From positions 1 to 64,000 of the forward strand of contig PAME01000018.1 in NCBI GenBank assembly GCA_002707155.1: a stretch of DNA of 64,000 nucleotides. Direction: 5' to 3'. A model generated the notes under the pieces. That model was given only the letters and a program-made list of their open reading frames with translations. It did not search any database and was not told where the DNA came from. The DNA is from Crocinitomicaceae bacterium (GTDB lineage: Bacteria; Bacteroidota; Bacteroidia; Flavobacteriales_G; Salibacteraceae). The position numbers were made by a program, and so were the translations under genes. Shown here piece after piece: positions 27,665-35,948 of the stretch (position 1 is the first letter of the stretch; each line of letters opens with the position of its first letter).

Positions 27665-28561
27665 ATGAAAACTACCCCAAATAGACACAGCGAGACTCTG
27701 CAAGAGAGTGAATTGGTTTTAAACAAAGATGGCAGTGTGTATCACTTGCATTTGAAGCCAGAGCATATAGCTGATACTGTGCTTCTAGTTGGAGACCAAG
27801 GTAGGGTAGAGCAGATTTCTAACAAATTTGATACTATTGAATTTTCAATTCAAAATCGAGAATTTTGCACAACAACAGGAAGCTATAAAGGAAAACGAAT
27901 TACAGCTTTATCTACAGGAATTGGCACAGATAATATCGATATAACCATAAATGAGCTGGATGCTGCAGTTAATATTGATTTAGAAAACCGATCTATTAAA
28001 AGTGAATTGAAGTCCTTGAATTTGATTAGGATTGGCACTTGCGGAGCTTTGCAAGCTGATATTCCTGTCGATTCTTTCGCTATTTCTTCATACGGACTAG
28101 GGTTTGATGGATTGTTGAATTTTTATGAGCATTCTAAAACTAAAAAGGAAAGTAAAATTCAATCTGATTTTATCCAGTTTTATAAAGACCATGGCCATGA
28201 AGTAGATGCCTATGTTAGTGAAGGGAATAAAGAACTGATTTCTATTTTAGAGCCTGGAATGATAAAGGGAATCACTGCTACAGCAAATGGTTTTTATGGT
28301 CCTCAAGGTCGTGTTTTACGCTTAAAAGCTCAAATTCCCAATCAAAATGAGTTACTAAGAGATTTTAAATCTGGTGATAATCGTATTATCAATTTTGAAA
28401 TGGAAACATCAGGATTATATGGTATCGGTGGTTTATTGGGACATAAATGTTGCACTGTATGTGCGGTTATAGCCAATCGTTTTAGTAAAAGTTATTCTGA
28501 AGATTATATGCTTACAGTAGATAAATTGATAGATACAGTATTAGATAGACTAACAGTTTAG
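27665..28561 (+). CDS. Nucleoside phosphorylase (PNP/uridine phosphorylase family)
   Basis: Cytoplasmic phosphorolysis of nucleosides in salvage. VLLVGDQGRVEQIS is the phosphate-binding N-terminus, ALSTGIGTDNIDI and LIRIGTCGALQADIP are core motifs, and INFEMETSGLYGIGGLLGH is the nucleoside/ribose-binding segment with the conserved Glu-Met-Glu. Length 298 is slightly longer than bacterial Udp. Base specificity is not certain; the pattern fits the uridine-phosphorylase-like group common in Bacteroidota. Confidence 0.88.
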   Translation: MKTTPNRHSETLQESELVLNKDGSVYHLHLKPEHIADTVLLVGDQGRVEQISNKFDTIEFSIQNREFCTTTGSYKGKRITALSTGIGTDNIDITINELDAAVNIDLENRSIKSELKSLNLIRIGTCGALQADIPVDSFAISSYGLGFDGLLNFYEHSKTKKESKIQSDFIQFYKDHGHEVDAYVSEGNKELISILEPGMIKGITATANGFYGPQGRVLRLKAQIPNQNELLRDFKSGDNRIINFEMETSGLYGIGGLLGHKCCTVCAVIANRFSKSYSEDYMLTVDKLIDTVLDRLTV

Positions 28562-28621
28562 TATTTATAACTAAAGAAGTCACTAAGGTCAGAACGTGTT
28601 GATGCCGCTACATTTGTTGAG

Positions 28622-29497
28622 ATGGCATCTGCTCAAGACGAAATAAAAGCCCTTATCTCTTTATTGGATGATCCCGATGAAATGGTTTTTGATCAAATAC
28701 GGTTGAAAATAGAATCCATGGGTGAAGAAATAATTCCAGTGTTGGAAGACGCATGGGAGTATCAAGCTTATGGAATTTTATTTCAAAGTAGGGTAGAGAA
28801 TATTATCCATAACATTCAATTTGATAACGTAAAAGCGGACTTGGGTAAATGGGCGGCCACTGAAGAAAAGGATTTGTTAGATGGGATGTTGGCTCTTGCT
28901 AAATATCAATATCCTGAAATTGATGATGATGAAATTAGAGCACTAATCAATAAGATTGAAAAAGATATTTGGTTAGAGTTTCATGATGGATTAACAGCAC
29001 TCGAAAAACTTAAAGTTTTTAATCATATCATGTTTGATGTACATGGTTTCGAAGGAAATAAAAAACATTATCATTCTACGGATAATTCATTTATTAATAG
29101 AGTGCTAGAAAGTAAAAAGGGAAACCCTATTTCATTAGCGGTTTTGTACTTAATTCTTGCCGAAAGACTTTATTTACCGGTCTATGGTGTAAATCTGCCC
29201 CGTCATTTTATTTTGGCTTGGGGCGATTTAATGGATTTTTCTTTAGGAGATTCTGACGAACCGAAAATATTATTTTACATCAATCCTTTTTCCGGAGGAA
29301 GTGTTTTTGGGAAGAGAGATATTGATGCTTTTTTAAAAGAGCTTAAACTTAAACCAAACCCAATTTTCTTTTTGCCTTGCTCTAACTATGACATTATGGT
29401 TAGGTCAATGAATAATCTAATCCACTCCTACGAACAAGATGGGCAGGGGCATAAAGCAGAAGAAATAAGAGAGTTACAGCGAATCATCAAGCTATAA
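28622..29497 (+). CDS. SirB1-type transglutaminase-like protein
   Basis: A 291-residue cytoplasmic protein. Residues ~1-100 are helical, HEAT/tetratricopeptide-like (ALISLLDDPDEMVFDQI, GEEIIPVLEDAWE). Residues ~125-230 match the SirB1/transglutaminase-like domain: VFNHIMFDVHGFEGN, NSFINRVLESKKGNPISLAVLY, LPVYGVNLPRHFILAW. The classical Cys of transglutaminases falls at NPISLAV, where no Cys is present, as is usual for the SirB1 group, so it is probably not a protease. The cellular role of the family is unclear. Confidence 0.8.
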   Translation: MASAQDEIKALISLLDDPDEMVFDQIRLKIESMGEEIIPVLEDAWEYQAYGILFQSRVENIIHNIQFDNVKADLGKWAATEEKDLLDGMLALAKYQYPEIDDDEIRALINKIEKDIWLEFHDGLTALEKLKVFNHIMFDVHGFEGNKKHYHSTDNSFINRVLESKKGNPISLAVLYLILAERLYLPVYGVNLPRHFILAWGDLMDFSLGDSDEPKILFYINPFSGGSVFGKRDIDAFLKELKLKPNPIFFLPCSNYDIMVRSMNNLIHSYEQDGQGHKAEEIRELQRIIKL

Positions 29498-29529
29498 TCT
29501 TACTGCTTTCTTAACAAATAAATATTATT

Positions 29530-30741
29530 CTAGTAAAAAAAACTATTAAAGAAGTGTAGGATAGCTCTAAGGAAATCCGCAACAGCACTAGATATTGGGT
29601 CATTATAGCTACGTCCAACCACATAAAATAGGAAAAGAATGTAAAGTCCTAGTAGCATGAAAGATTTTATTTTCCCAACAGATTTCCCGAGGTAGAATAT
29701 AAAGAAGACTACAATGGTAATAAGGAAAAGTAAAACTCTAAGCTCACCACTTAGCTCATTAATCTCCGGGGTCATTTGAATCGGCCCATGCAGCAAAGTG
29801 AATAGGAACAGAGGGAATCCTAAAGCAAAGCAAATATCAAACATGTTGCTTCCCATAGCATTAGATACCGCATCATCATAATTGCCTTTTTGGGCATCTT
29901 TCATACTAATAATTGTATCAGGTATGGAAGAGGCCATGGACGCTATAATTAATGCGACAAATAATATAGGAATATCTAAACCTTCAAAAGTTCCAATTAG
30001 GGGTACGTTATAAGACTTAGCTCCAATCCATTCGCACGCCAAAACTAGCAGGTAACAACTTACTGCAATAGTAAGTGTACTAGTTATTAGTAAGGGCCAA
30101 GCATTTGCATTTGTCATTTTCTTGCCACCAACAAAAAAGCCTTCAAAGTCTAAAGTTATTCCTTGTTGAAGTCTAGAGCTGTCTTTTTCGTCAACTTCAA
30201 TATCCTCAAATAACTCAGATTGTTTCTGTTCATGGTAAGCATCATCGTCAACTTTTTCGCCTTTGGTCATAGTGGTCAGCATATAGGTGATGTAAATAAC
30301 ATAAATACCCATCAATATGGCTCCGTGCCACCAGTAAAGACTATTACCAGAAATGAGAACAATTAAAATACCTTCTGTAAGTATGAGTGCAATACCATCT
30401 CTACGAATTACTTTCTTGGAAACAGTAACCACCTTTGTCATTCCAGCATAAATAACCGCTAAAATTGCAACTGCAGGGATAATCATTGCGTTGAAAATCG
30501 CTGAACCAGCTGTAGTTCCTATACCGCCACTGAATCCATCAACATCGTTAAGAAAAAACAAGAAGAAAATGGTGGTGAATAACTCAGGCATTGAACTTGC
30601 GATGGCATTAATGGTAGCGCCTTTAACACCATCACTTAAGTTTCTTCCTAAGTAATCAGATGCCACAGTAAAACCATCCACGCTTCTCCAGATAACAATA
30701 GAGCAAAAGGCAACTAGAATAATAGGAATTAATAGCCCCAT
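29530..30741 (-). CDS. Sodium/calcium exchanger family membrane protein (YrbG-like)
   Basis: Cation antiporter with two inverted alpha-repeats. GATINAIASSMPELFTTIFF is alpha-1 (the GxSxPE pattern in Ala/Ser-Met-Pro-Glu form). ASMASSIPDTIISMKDA with NAMGSNMFDICFALG is alpha-2, where Asp replaces the second acidic Glu. About ten hydrophobic helices and an acidic cytoplasmic loop (~150-190) are present. Substrate is most likely Ca2+ or another cation against Na+/H+. The K+ channel gene ends 12 bp upstream, suggesting joint control of ion balance. Confidence 0.88.
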   Translation of the reverse strand: MGLLIPIILVAFCSIVIWRSVDGFTVASDYLGRNLSDGVKGATINAIASSMPELFTTIFFLFFLNDVDGFSGGIGTTAGSAIFNAMIIPAVAILAVIYAGMTKVVTVSKKVIRRDGIALILTEGILIVLISGNSLYWWHGAILMGIYVIYITYMLTTMTKGEKVDDDAYHEQKQSELFEDIEVDEKDSSRLQQGITLDFEGFFVGGKKMTNANAWPLLITSTLTIAVSCYLLVLACEWIGAKSYNVPLIGTFEGLDIPILFVALIIASMASSIPDTIISMKDAQKGNYDDAVSNAMGSNMFDICFALGFPLFLFTLLHGPIQMTPEINELSGELRVLLFLITIVVFFIFYLGKSVGKIKSFMLLGLYILFLFYVVGRSYNDPISSAVADFLRAILHFFNSFFY

Positions 30742-30753
30742 ATAATTTAGCGG

Positions 30754-31830
30754 TTAGTAACCACCCTCCTCAGTTTTAAATACAGATTCAATCTTACTAG
30801 AGGCAGCCCTATTCATAATCATTATTAAAAAATCGCCGGTCTCAATAGTAACATCATGACTAGGGTTCTTAATTAAATTTCGTTCATTACCATTAATTTT
30901 AGACAAACCAATTAAAATGACATTTGATTCTTTTTTAAGCTGCAAGAATACATCGTTATATACCATCCCCCTAAAAGGATTTTCAGAATTAACAAGGTAT
31001 TCTTTTATATCGTAATCATCGTCGTTTTCAGCATATGATAAAATATCCTCACTGTAGCGAGCCACATCAGGTTCAAATATATAGCTAGCTAGTAGTTTCG
31101 ATGAAATTTCATTTTTTGAAATAGTGTAGGTAACTCCGGCACTCAAGAAGGTATTTTTCAAGTTCGAGTTTTCAAGAGTCACAATGTATTTTAAATCAGA
31201 ATAAAATTTCTTTATGTTGAGAATTTGGACCAATTTTTCTGTGTCATCTTCAAAATTCACATAAACAACTGCTGATTTTGAAATATTGACCTTCTCCAAT
31301 ATTTCCACTTTATTGTAGTCTGCAAGCAGAGTAAAAACCTGTTTGTCCGAATAGTTTTCTCGAATTAAATCTATATCGTCTCTTCTATTAGTGACTATAG
31401 CAGCTTTCTTGCCCACTCCAATGAGTTGTTCTAGTACTTCGTAACCAATATTGTTCCACCCAATGATTACAGCGTGATTGGTAAAATTTGTACCCTGAAA
31501 ACCCAGTTTTCGTTCTTCTAGTCGTTCCGCCATATAATTGGAAATCTGTCCAATGAGAAATCCAAAAATACTAAAACTCCCTAATATAAATACTGTGCCT
31601 ACTAGCTTACCTCCAGAAGTATGCGGGTACATGTCTCCGTATCCCACTGTAGTTAGTGTAACAACAGAATACCAAAGTGCATCAAAAATGTCCCGTATAG
31701 GGCTTTCTTGACTTGCATTTTCAAAAAAAACAAGGACAAATAGAAGCAGCGCATACACAACTATTATTGTTGTTAATAAGGTTAACTTGCGTTGCTTACT
31801 ACTAAGCGATTTTAGTTTAGTTGATGACAC
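30754..31830 (-). CDS. Potassium channel with TrkA-N (RCK) regulatory domain
   Basis: Two-helix K+ channel fused to cytosolic nucleotide-binding domains. Helix 1 is at ~15-36; the pore helix and filter TLTTVGYGDMYP have T61-V-G-Y-G-D66; helix 2 is at ~75-95. The RCK/TrkA-N domain starts HAVIIGWNNIGYEVLEQLIG (about 125), a variant GxGxxG, and a TrkA-C-like part (~270-350) follows. The start is a GTG at 31830; the ATG slightly upstream is out of frame. It is paired with the cation exchanger downstream. Confidence 0.9.
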   Translation of the reverse strand: MSSTKLKSLSSKQRKLTLLTTIIVVYALLLFVLVFFENASQESPIRDIFDALWYSVVTLTTVGYGDMYPHTSGGKLVGTVFILGSFSIFGFLIGQISNYMAERLEERKLGFQGTNFTNHAVIIGWNNIGYEVLEQLIGVGKKAAIVTNRRDDIDLIRENYSDKQVFTLLADYNKVEILEKVNISKSAVVYVNFEDDTEKLVQILNIKKFYSDLKYIVTLENSNLKNTFLSAGVTYTISKNEISSKLLASYIFEPDVARYSEDILSYAENDDDYDIKEYLVNSENPFRGMVYNDVFLQLKKESNVILIGLSKINGNERNLIKNPSHDVTIETGDFLIMIMNRAASSKIESVFKTEEGGY

Positions 31831-31909
31831 GTTTAGTCATTAAATTTTGAGTGTCTTCAAAAATATTAAAATTCCGATACAAGAAGTAATTACAGGTAGA
31901 ACGAATTTT

Positions 31910-31917
31910 TATATTTG
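31910..31917 (+). promoter_or_regulatory. Bacteroidota -7 box (TATATTTG), candidate tRNA-Arg promoter
   Basis: TATATTTG matches TAnnTTTG exactly and shares the preceding T-run with the box before zwf. It lies ~280 bp upstream of the tRNA, with no other plus-strand gene in between. No clear TTG -33 element is seen at standard spacing. If used, the primary tRNA transcript would include the 54-bp repeat block. Confidence 0.35.
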
Positions 31918-31984
31918 CAGCCCGAAACTGAGGTATCAATCAAGAATTGATTTGTCATATTCTTTGTTCTAAAGTTAAAGGTAC

Positions 31985-32192
31985 GAATGAGGTACAAATA
32001 GTTCTTCATTTTTAAAACCCACAGGGGGTTAGATAGTAGAATGAAGTGCAAATAGTTCTTCATTTTTAAAACCCACAGAGGGTTAGATATTAGAATGAAG
32101 TACAAATAGTTCTTCATTTTTAAAACCCATAGGGGGTTAGATAATAGAATGAAGTACAAATAGTTCTTCATTTTTAAAACCCACAGGGTTTT
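31985..32192. repeat. Four tandem copies of a 54-bp repeat directly before tRNA-Arg
   Basis: Units begin at 31985, 32039, 32093 and 32147 with exactly 54-bp spacing and only a few substitutions; the last is cut short at its 3' end. Each unit contains two self-complementary parts: AATGAAG facing CTTCATT across 11 bases, and AACCC facing GGGTT. In the last unit the second hairpin is a perfect AAAACCC-aca-GGGTTTT, ending five bases before the tRNA. The copies are contiguous, so this is not a CRISPR array. Because 54 is divisible by three, a frame with 18-residue repeats stays open on the minus strand; I take it as spurious. Confidence 0.9.
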
Positions 32193-32197
32193 AAAAA

Positions 32198-32271
32198 GGT
32201 CGCGTAGCTCAGCTGGATAGAGCATCTGCCTTCTAAGCAGACGGTCCCAGGTTCGAATCCTGGCGCGATCA
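32198..32271 (+). tRNA. tRNA-Arg (anticodon TCT)
   Basis: A complete cloverleaf can be drawn. Acceptor GGTCGCG pairs with CGCGATC (one G-T pair); the D arm is GCTC/GAGC. The anticodon stem TCTGC/GCAGA encloses loop CTTCTAA with anticodon TCT, reading AGA/AGG. The T arm CCAGG/CCTGG has loop TTCGAAT, and the discriminator is A. No CCA is encoded. A strong hairpin with a T-run follows within a few bases, so this tRNA is transcribed alone. Confidence 0.97.
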
Positions 32272-32275
32272 CAGA

Positions 32276-32307
32276 AAGCCTCTCACGAAAGTGAGGGGCT
32301 TTTTTTG
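32276..32307 (+). terminator. Rho-independent terminator of tRNA-Arg
   Basis: The stem AAGCC.CTCAC closes on GTGAG.GGCTT around a GAAA loop and runs into seven T residues. It begins 4-5 bases after the mature tRNA 3' end. Confidence 0.88.
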
Positions 32308-32514
32308 TTATAAATCTTTACCAAAATTGAATTTATTTGGCTTTTTTTGTTTCAGACTTATGGCAAAAGAAGCTAGAATGTTCAAAAATTTTTGATTTAT
32401 TTGAAACATTATCAATTTCTTTGTCGTTCAGATTTAGCAGGTATCACAAAATCTCAAATACCAATTTTAATTAAATCGTAAAGTTGACGGTGCTTGAGAA
32501 AATAATCAGAAAAT

Positions 32515-33000
32515 ATGATTTATAAATCCCTTTTTTTATACTTGGCAGCCTTTCTAGGGCTCAGTTTCAGTTTGCACAGCCAAAGCAACTTTGTTGCTAC
32601 TGGTTCAAATCAAACAGGTACAACTGGATCCGTTTCGATGACCGTGGGTCAAGTTTTGTATACTAGTCATACTTCATCAGAAGGTTCTGTAAACGGAGGA
32701 GTGCAACAAGTTTACACCATCGAAATCATTGATGGAATTGAACAGGAAAAAGTAAATCTTAATTTGACAGCTTACCCAAATCCTACAACTGAGAATGTTT
32801 GGATTCGGATTGAGTCTGCTGTTGAAAAGCCACTCTCCTATATCATAATGGAAAATTCAGGAAAGATTGTTTCCGAATCCGAGATTAATGAAACGGAAAC
32901 AGAAGTAGATATGAGTCAGCTGGCAAATGGTTCCTATTTTTTAATGGTAAAAGAAGGACAGCAAAACATCAAAACATTCAAAATTCAAAAATTAAACTAA
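32515..33000 (+). CDS. Small secreted protein with T9SS type A C-terminal sorting domain
   Basis: A signal peptide (to about HSQS, residue 24) is followed by a short glycine/serine/threonine-rich region (~25-75; GSNQTGTTGSVSMTVGQV). A C-terminal type IX secretion sorting domain occupies ~83-161 (LTAYPNPTTENVWIRI, then ANGSYFLMV and FKIQKLN). The passenger is very small, so the protein may be little more than a sorted surface patch. I have seen this pattern in Bacteroidota proteins encoded before tail-fibre-like partners, from memory only. It ends 2 bp before the next gene, so the two are one operon. Confidence 0.82.
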   Translation: MIYKSLFLYLAAFLGLSFSLHSQSNFVATGSNQTGTTGSVSMTVGQVLYTSHTSSEGSVNGGVQQVYTIEIIDGIEQEKVNLNLTAYPNPTTENVWIRIESAVEKPLSYIIMENSGKIVSESEINETETEVDMSQLANGSYFLMVKEGQQNIKTFKIQKLN

Positions 33001-33002
33001 TT

Positions 33003-35393
33003 ATGAGAAAAATTAATCTTCTTCTAGGAATGCTTCTATTTTCAGCGATTGCATTCGCACAAGCACCAAATAAAATGAGTTACCAGGCAGTTGTGAGAGG
33101 TGCAGCCGACCAACTTTTGGCAAACAAGGCAATTGGCGTTCAAGTTACTATCGAACAAGGCACTGCCGGAGGGGCAGCTGTATATGTCGAGACATTTACA
33201 CCTACTACAAACTCAAATGGATTGGTAACCCTTGAAATTGGTACTGGAAATATTGTTTCTGGAGATATTACAACTATTGACTGGGAAAATGGACCTTATT
33301 TTATCAAAACTGAAACCGACCCTACAGGTGGAACTTCCTATTCGCTTGCGGGAACAACGGAATTAATGAGTGTCCCTTATGCACTTCACGCTCGTAAAGC
33401 GGCTATAGCGGATAGCGTTGTAGGCGGAACGACAGAAAGTGATCCTGTATTTACAGCTTCACCTGCAGGAGGGATTAGTGGTTCTGATATTTCCAATTGG
33501 AACTTAGATACCTCAATCACCAATGAGATTCAAATATTAAGCATATCAAACGATACCATCTATTTATCTGATGGTGGGTTTGCAGTTCTTCCAGTAGCAG
33601 TAAATAACGATAATGATTCTACCAACGAAATTCAACAATTGATATCTTCTAACGATACCTTATACCTTAATAATGGAGGTGGTTTTGTTACCTTCACATA
33701 CCTTATAAACTGGCTGCAAAATTCAAACGACTTGTATTTTGAAACTGGAAATGTCGCTATTGGTCACGATTCACCAGAGCATCCTCTTCACATCTATGAT
33801 AGTGTTGCACATACTGGCTCAGATTATAAAAATGGATTTTTAATGCAATCTAGAATAACCAATACAACTTCTGGTAGTGATTATGCTGGAATTTATTCTG
33901 ATGTAAAAGGAACGGATGCATACAATACAGCAGTGGATGGTACTTCTAGCGGAATTTCTTCAGGCACTAATTATGGAGTCGGTGGATACGCAAGAAATGC
34001 TACTACAAATGTTGGTGTTGAAGCTTTTGCAAATGGAAATAATCAAGTGAATTATGGAATTGATGCTTTTTCTTGGAACGGTTCAAAGAATTATGGTGTT
34101 AAAGGTTTTGTACGTGCAAATTCCGACACTGCCGATCATCATGTTGGTGTTTTGGCCAGTGTTGATGCAAAAAATGGGTTAGGTACCGCCTTGTGGGCAA
34201 AATCTACTGGAACAAGAAGCGGGAATGCAATTTATGCGGAGTCATTAAATGATAGTTCAAACATTGGAATAAATGCTTTTGCAAAATCAAGTAGCTCAAA
34301 TAATACTGATCAATATGGCATTAAAGGAACAGCAGAAGGTAGTGGAAGTACTGGTACAGGCGTTCATTACGGAGTTTATGGAACTGCAAATGGTTCTGGC
34401 CTTAATAATATTGGAACATATGGACTAGCCCAAAGTACAAGCAGTGCAGCAAATTCTGCAAATAGGGGCGTATTTGGAAATGGAAATTCAACAAGTTCAG
34501 TTTTTAATCAAGGTGTGCTAGGAATTGCTATTCCAACAAGAAATTCTACTACAGGATATAATGCTGGAGTATTGGGAGAAGCAGCAGGACACTCTAATAC
34601 AAATTATGGTTTTATTAGTTTGAATTATGGTACTGGTAATACGAATTATGGTAGCGCTGATTTTGCATATGGAAGTGTTACAGGAAGTAAAAAGAATATA
34701 GGTTCATATGCATATGCGTTTGGAGCTGATACCAATATTGCTGTTAGAGCTTATGCAAAGGATGATGCTGGTTCTGTTAATTATGGAGTGTATTCTGAGG
34801 TTGCCGGTATTGCAGGTTCTATGGCTGGCCGATTTATAGGTAATACCAGAGTAGAAGGTAACTTAGTTGTGACAGGTTCAATTAGTAAAGGGTCTGGTAC
34901 CTTTAAAATTGACCACCCAGATGATCCAGAAAATAAGTTTTTGGTACACAGTTTTGTTGAAAGTCCAGATATGATGAACGTATACAATGGAAATGCTATA
35001 ACAGATGCAAACGGATTTGTTACTGTTGAATTGCCAGATTACGTTGAAAATGCCAACAAGGATTATCGTTATCAGCTAACGCCTATTGGTCAGTTTGCCC
35101 AATGCATTATCAAAGAAAAAGTAAAAGGAAATAAATTTGTTATTCAGACTGACAAACCAAATGTGGAAGTTAGTTGGATGATTACTGGAATTAGGAGTGA
35201 CCCTTATGCAAATCAAAATAGAATTGTACCTGTTGTGGATAAAGACCAAAATGAAAAAGGAAAGTATTTGCATCCTGAGGCTTATGGAAAAGATGACTCC
35301 TATAATATGTATCAGCCTTTGGATCTTGGCAATGCTAAAGAAGAATTCGAAATGGTAAAAAAATCTTCAGCAAATCCAAAAGTAGAGAAGTAA
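33003..35393 (+). CDS. Large secreted repeat protein (tail-fibre/adhesin-like)
   Basis: 796 residues. A signal peptide (ending AFAQ) leads to a beta-sandwich (~23-135; KMSYQAVVRGAADQLLANKA, TELMSVPYALHARKA) that is widespread in Bacteroidota surface proteins. Then come a linker with SNDTIYLSDGG / SNDTLYLNNGG repeats and a long Gly/Asn/Ser/Ala-rich region (~300-620). That region is built from imperfect NYGVxGxA or NIGxxAxA motifs, likely a beta-solenoid or fibre. A C-terminal domain from ~629 (KGSGTFKIDHPDDPENKF, LVHSFVESPDMMNVYNGNA, VSWMITGIRSDPYA) follows. No T9SS domain is visible at its own C-terminus, whereas the upstream partner has one. An adhesin or surface fibre role is inference. Confidence 0.8.
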   Translation: MRKINLLLGMLLFSAIAFAQAPNKMSYQAVVRGAADQLLANKAIGVQVTIEQGTAGGAAVYVETFTPTTNSNGLVTLEIGTGNIVSGDITTIDWENGPYFIKTETDPTGGTSYSLAGTTELMSVPYALHARKAAIADSVVGGTTESDPVFTASPAGGISGSDISNWNLDTSITNEIQILSISNDTIYLSDGGFAVLPVAVNNDNDSTNEIQQLISSNDTLYLNNGGGFVTFTYLINWLQNSNDLYFETGNVAIGHDSPEHPLHIYDSVAHTGSDYKNGFLMQSRITNTTSGSDYAGIYSDVKGTDAYNTAVDGTSSGISSGTNYGVGGYARNATTNVGVEAFANGNNQVNYGIDAFSWNGSKNYGVKGFVRANSDTADHHVGVLASVDAKNGLGTALWAKSTGTRSGNAIYAESLNDSSNIGINAFAKSSSSNNTDQYGIKGTAEGSGSTGTGVHYGVYGTANGSGLNNIGTYGLAQSTSSAANSANRGVFGNGNSTSSVFNQGVLGIAIPTRNSTTGYNAGVLGEAAGHSNTNYGFISLNYGTGNTNYGSADFAYGSVTGSKKNIGSYAYAFGADTNIAVRAYAKDDAGSVNYGVYSEVAGIAGSMAGRFIGNTRVEGNLVVTGSISKGSGTFKIDHPDDPENKFLVHSFVESPDMMNVYNGNAITDANGFVTVELPDYVENANKDYRYQLTPIGQFAQCIIKEKVKGNKFVIQTDKPNVEVSWMITGIRSDPYANQNRIVPVVDKDQNEKGKYLHPEAYGKDDSYNMYQPLDLGNAKEEFEMVKKSSANPKVEK

Positions 35394-35422
35394 GATTTCA
35401 GTTTATTTGCTTAAATAAAAAG

Positions 35423-35457
35423 AAGCCCTTTTGCAGCAAGTGTAATGGGGCTTTTTT
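35423..35457 (+). terminator. Terminator after the repeat-protein operon
   Basis: AAGCCC pairs with GGGCTT across an 18-19-base loop and runs into six T residues, about 30 bp after the stop of the large repeat protein. The loop is long for an ideal terminator, but the position and T-tract fit. Confidence 0.65.
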
Positions 35458-35490
35458 AGGTTTTGTGAATTGATAATGTGTAAATTTTTT

Positions 35491-35533
35491 CATTCCGATA
35501 GCTATTAGAATTACAGAGAATGCTATCGAAATG
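35491..35533. repeat. 12-bp inverted repeat in a noncoding gap
   Basis: CATTCCGATAGC and GCTATCGAAATG are reverse complements except for one mismatch, separated by 19 bases. A second short hairpin (AGCAG/CTGCT) follows at about 35537-35555. The repeat stands between the terminator at 35457 and the M48 gene at 35673. There is no T-run, so it is not a standard terminator. It may be a protein-binding site, an RNA element or a mobile-repeat remnant. Nothing else is seen in 35458-35672. Confidence 0.4.
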
Positions 35534-35672
35534 CATAGCAGCAGCAGAGATCTGCTGAATTGAATTGATAGGCATTATTATTTATTTCGAGAAAAGGGCA
35601 ATGTTTTATCTCAAAATAATAACAAACCCTATCTTTGGCCACCAAATTCATAATTAACTCCCCCCACCTTGT

Positions 35673-35948
35673 ATGTTTAGATATTTAATTGCGACAGGAT
35701 TGGCAATATTCATGTTTGCTCAATTGTACACTCAAGAAAGAGGTTATAGTAAATATCGTTACCCTTCTGTAGTGCCCGATTTATATAGTGTAGATGTGCA
35801 TAATGAATATGATGAATTAAGGTCAATTAAAGTACGAGCAAGGCGTAAAAAGAAAATATCATTCGCAGAAAATTATGCCTTCGCTAAAAAGTCCATGTTC
35901 GAGTCTGGAATGATTTATATGGATTGGAAGGAGGCAGAAGATTTTTAA
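35673..35948 (+). CDS. M48-family metalloprotease, N-terminal part (before frameshift)
   Basis: Signal peptide or membrane-anchor start (MFRYLIATGLAIFMFAQLY) followed by a basic linker (VRARRKKK). The frame ends at TAA 35946-35948 after WKEAEDF. The next frame carries on without a gap in sense: ...AEDF|LNEILQTIIPAE. One additional T in the run at 35940-35944 would fuse the two frames. I therefore treat this as the 5' part of one ~716-residue protease gene that is either mutated, mis-sequenced or read by a -1 shift on the T-run. Confidence 0.65.
   Translation: MFRYLIATGLAIFMFAQLYTQERGYSKYRYPSVVPDLYSVDVHNEYDELRSIKVRARRKKKISFAENYAFAKKSMFESGMIYMDWKEAEDF

Noticed and set aside
31985..32192. CRISPR array
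   Set aside because: Repeats are contiguous 54-bp copies without unique spacers, and no cas genes are in the window.
31890..32225. Minus-strand open frame with four 18-residue repeats (KMKNYLYFILLSNPLWVL)
   Set aside because: It arises because the DNA repeat unit of 54 bp is divisible by three; it also runs antisense into the tRNA gene, and has no family likeness.
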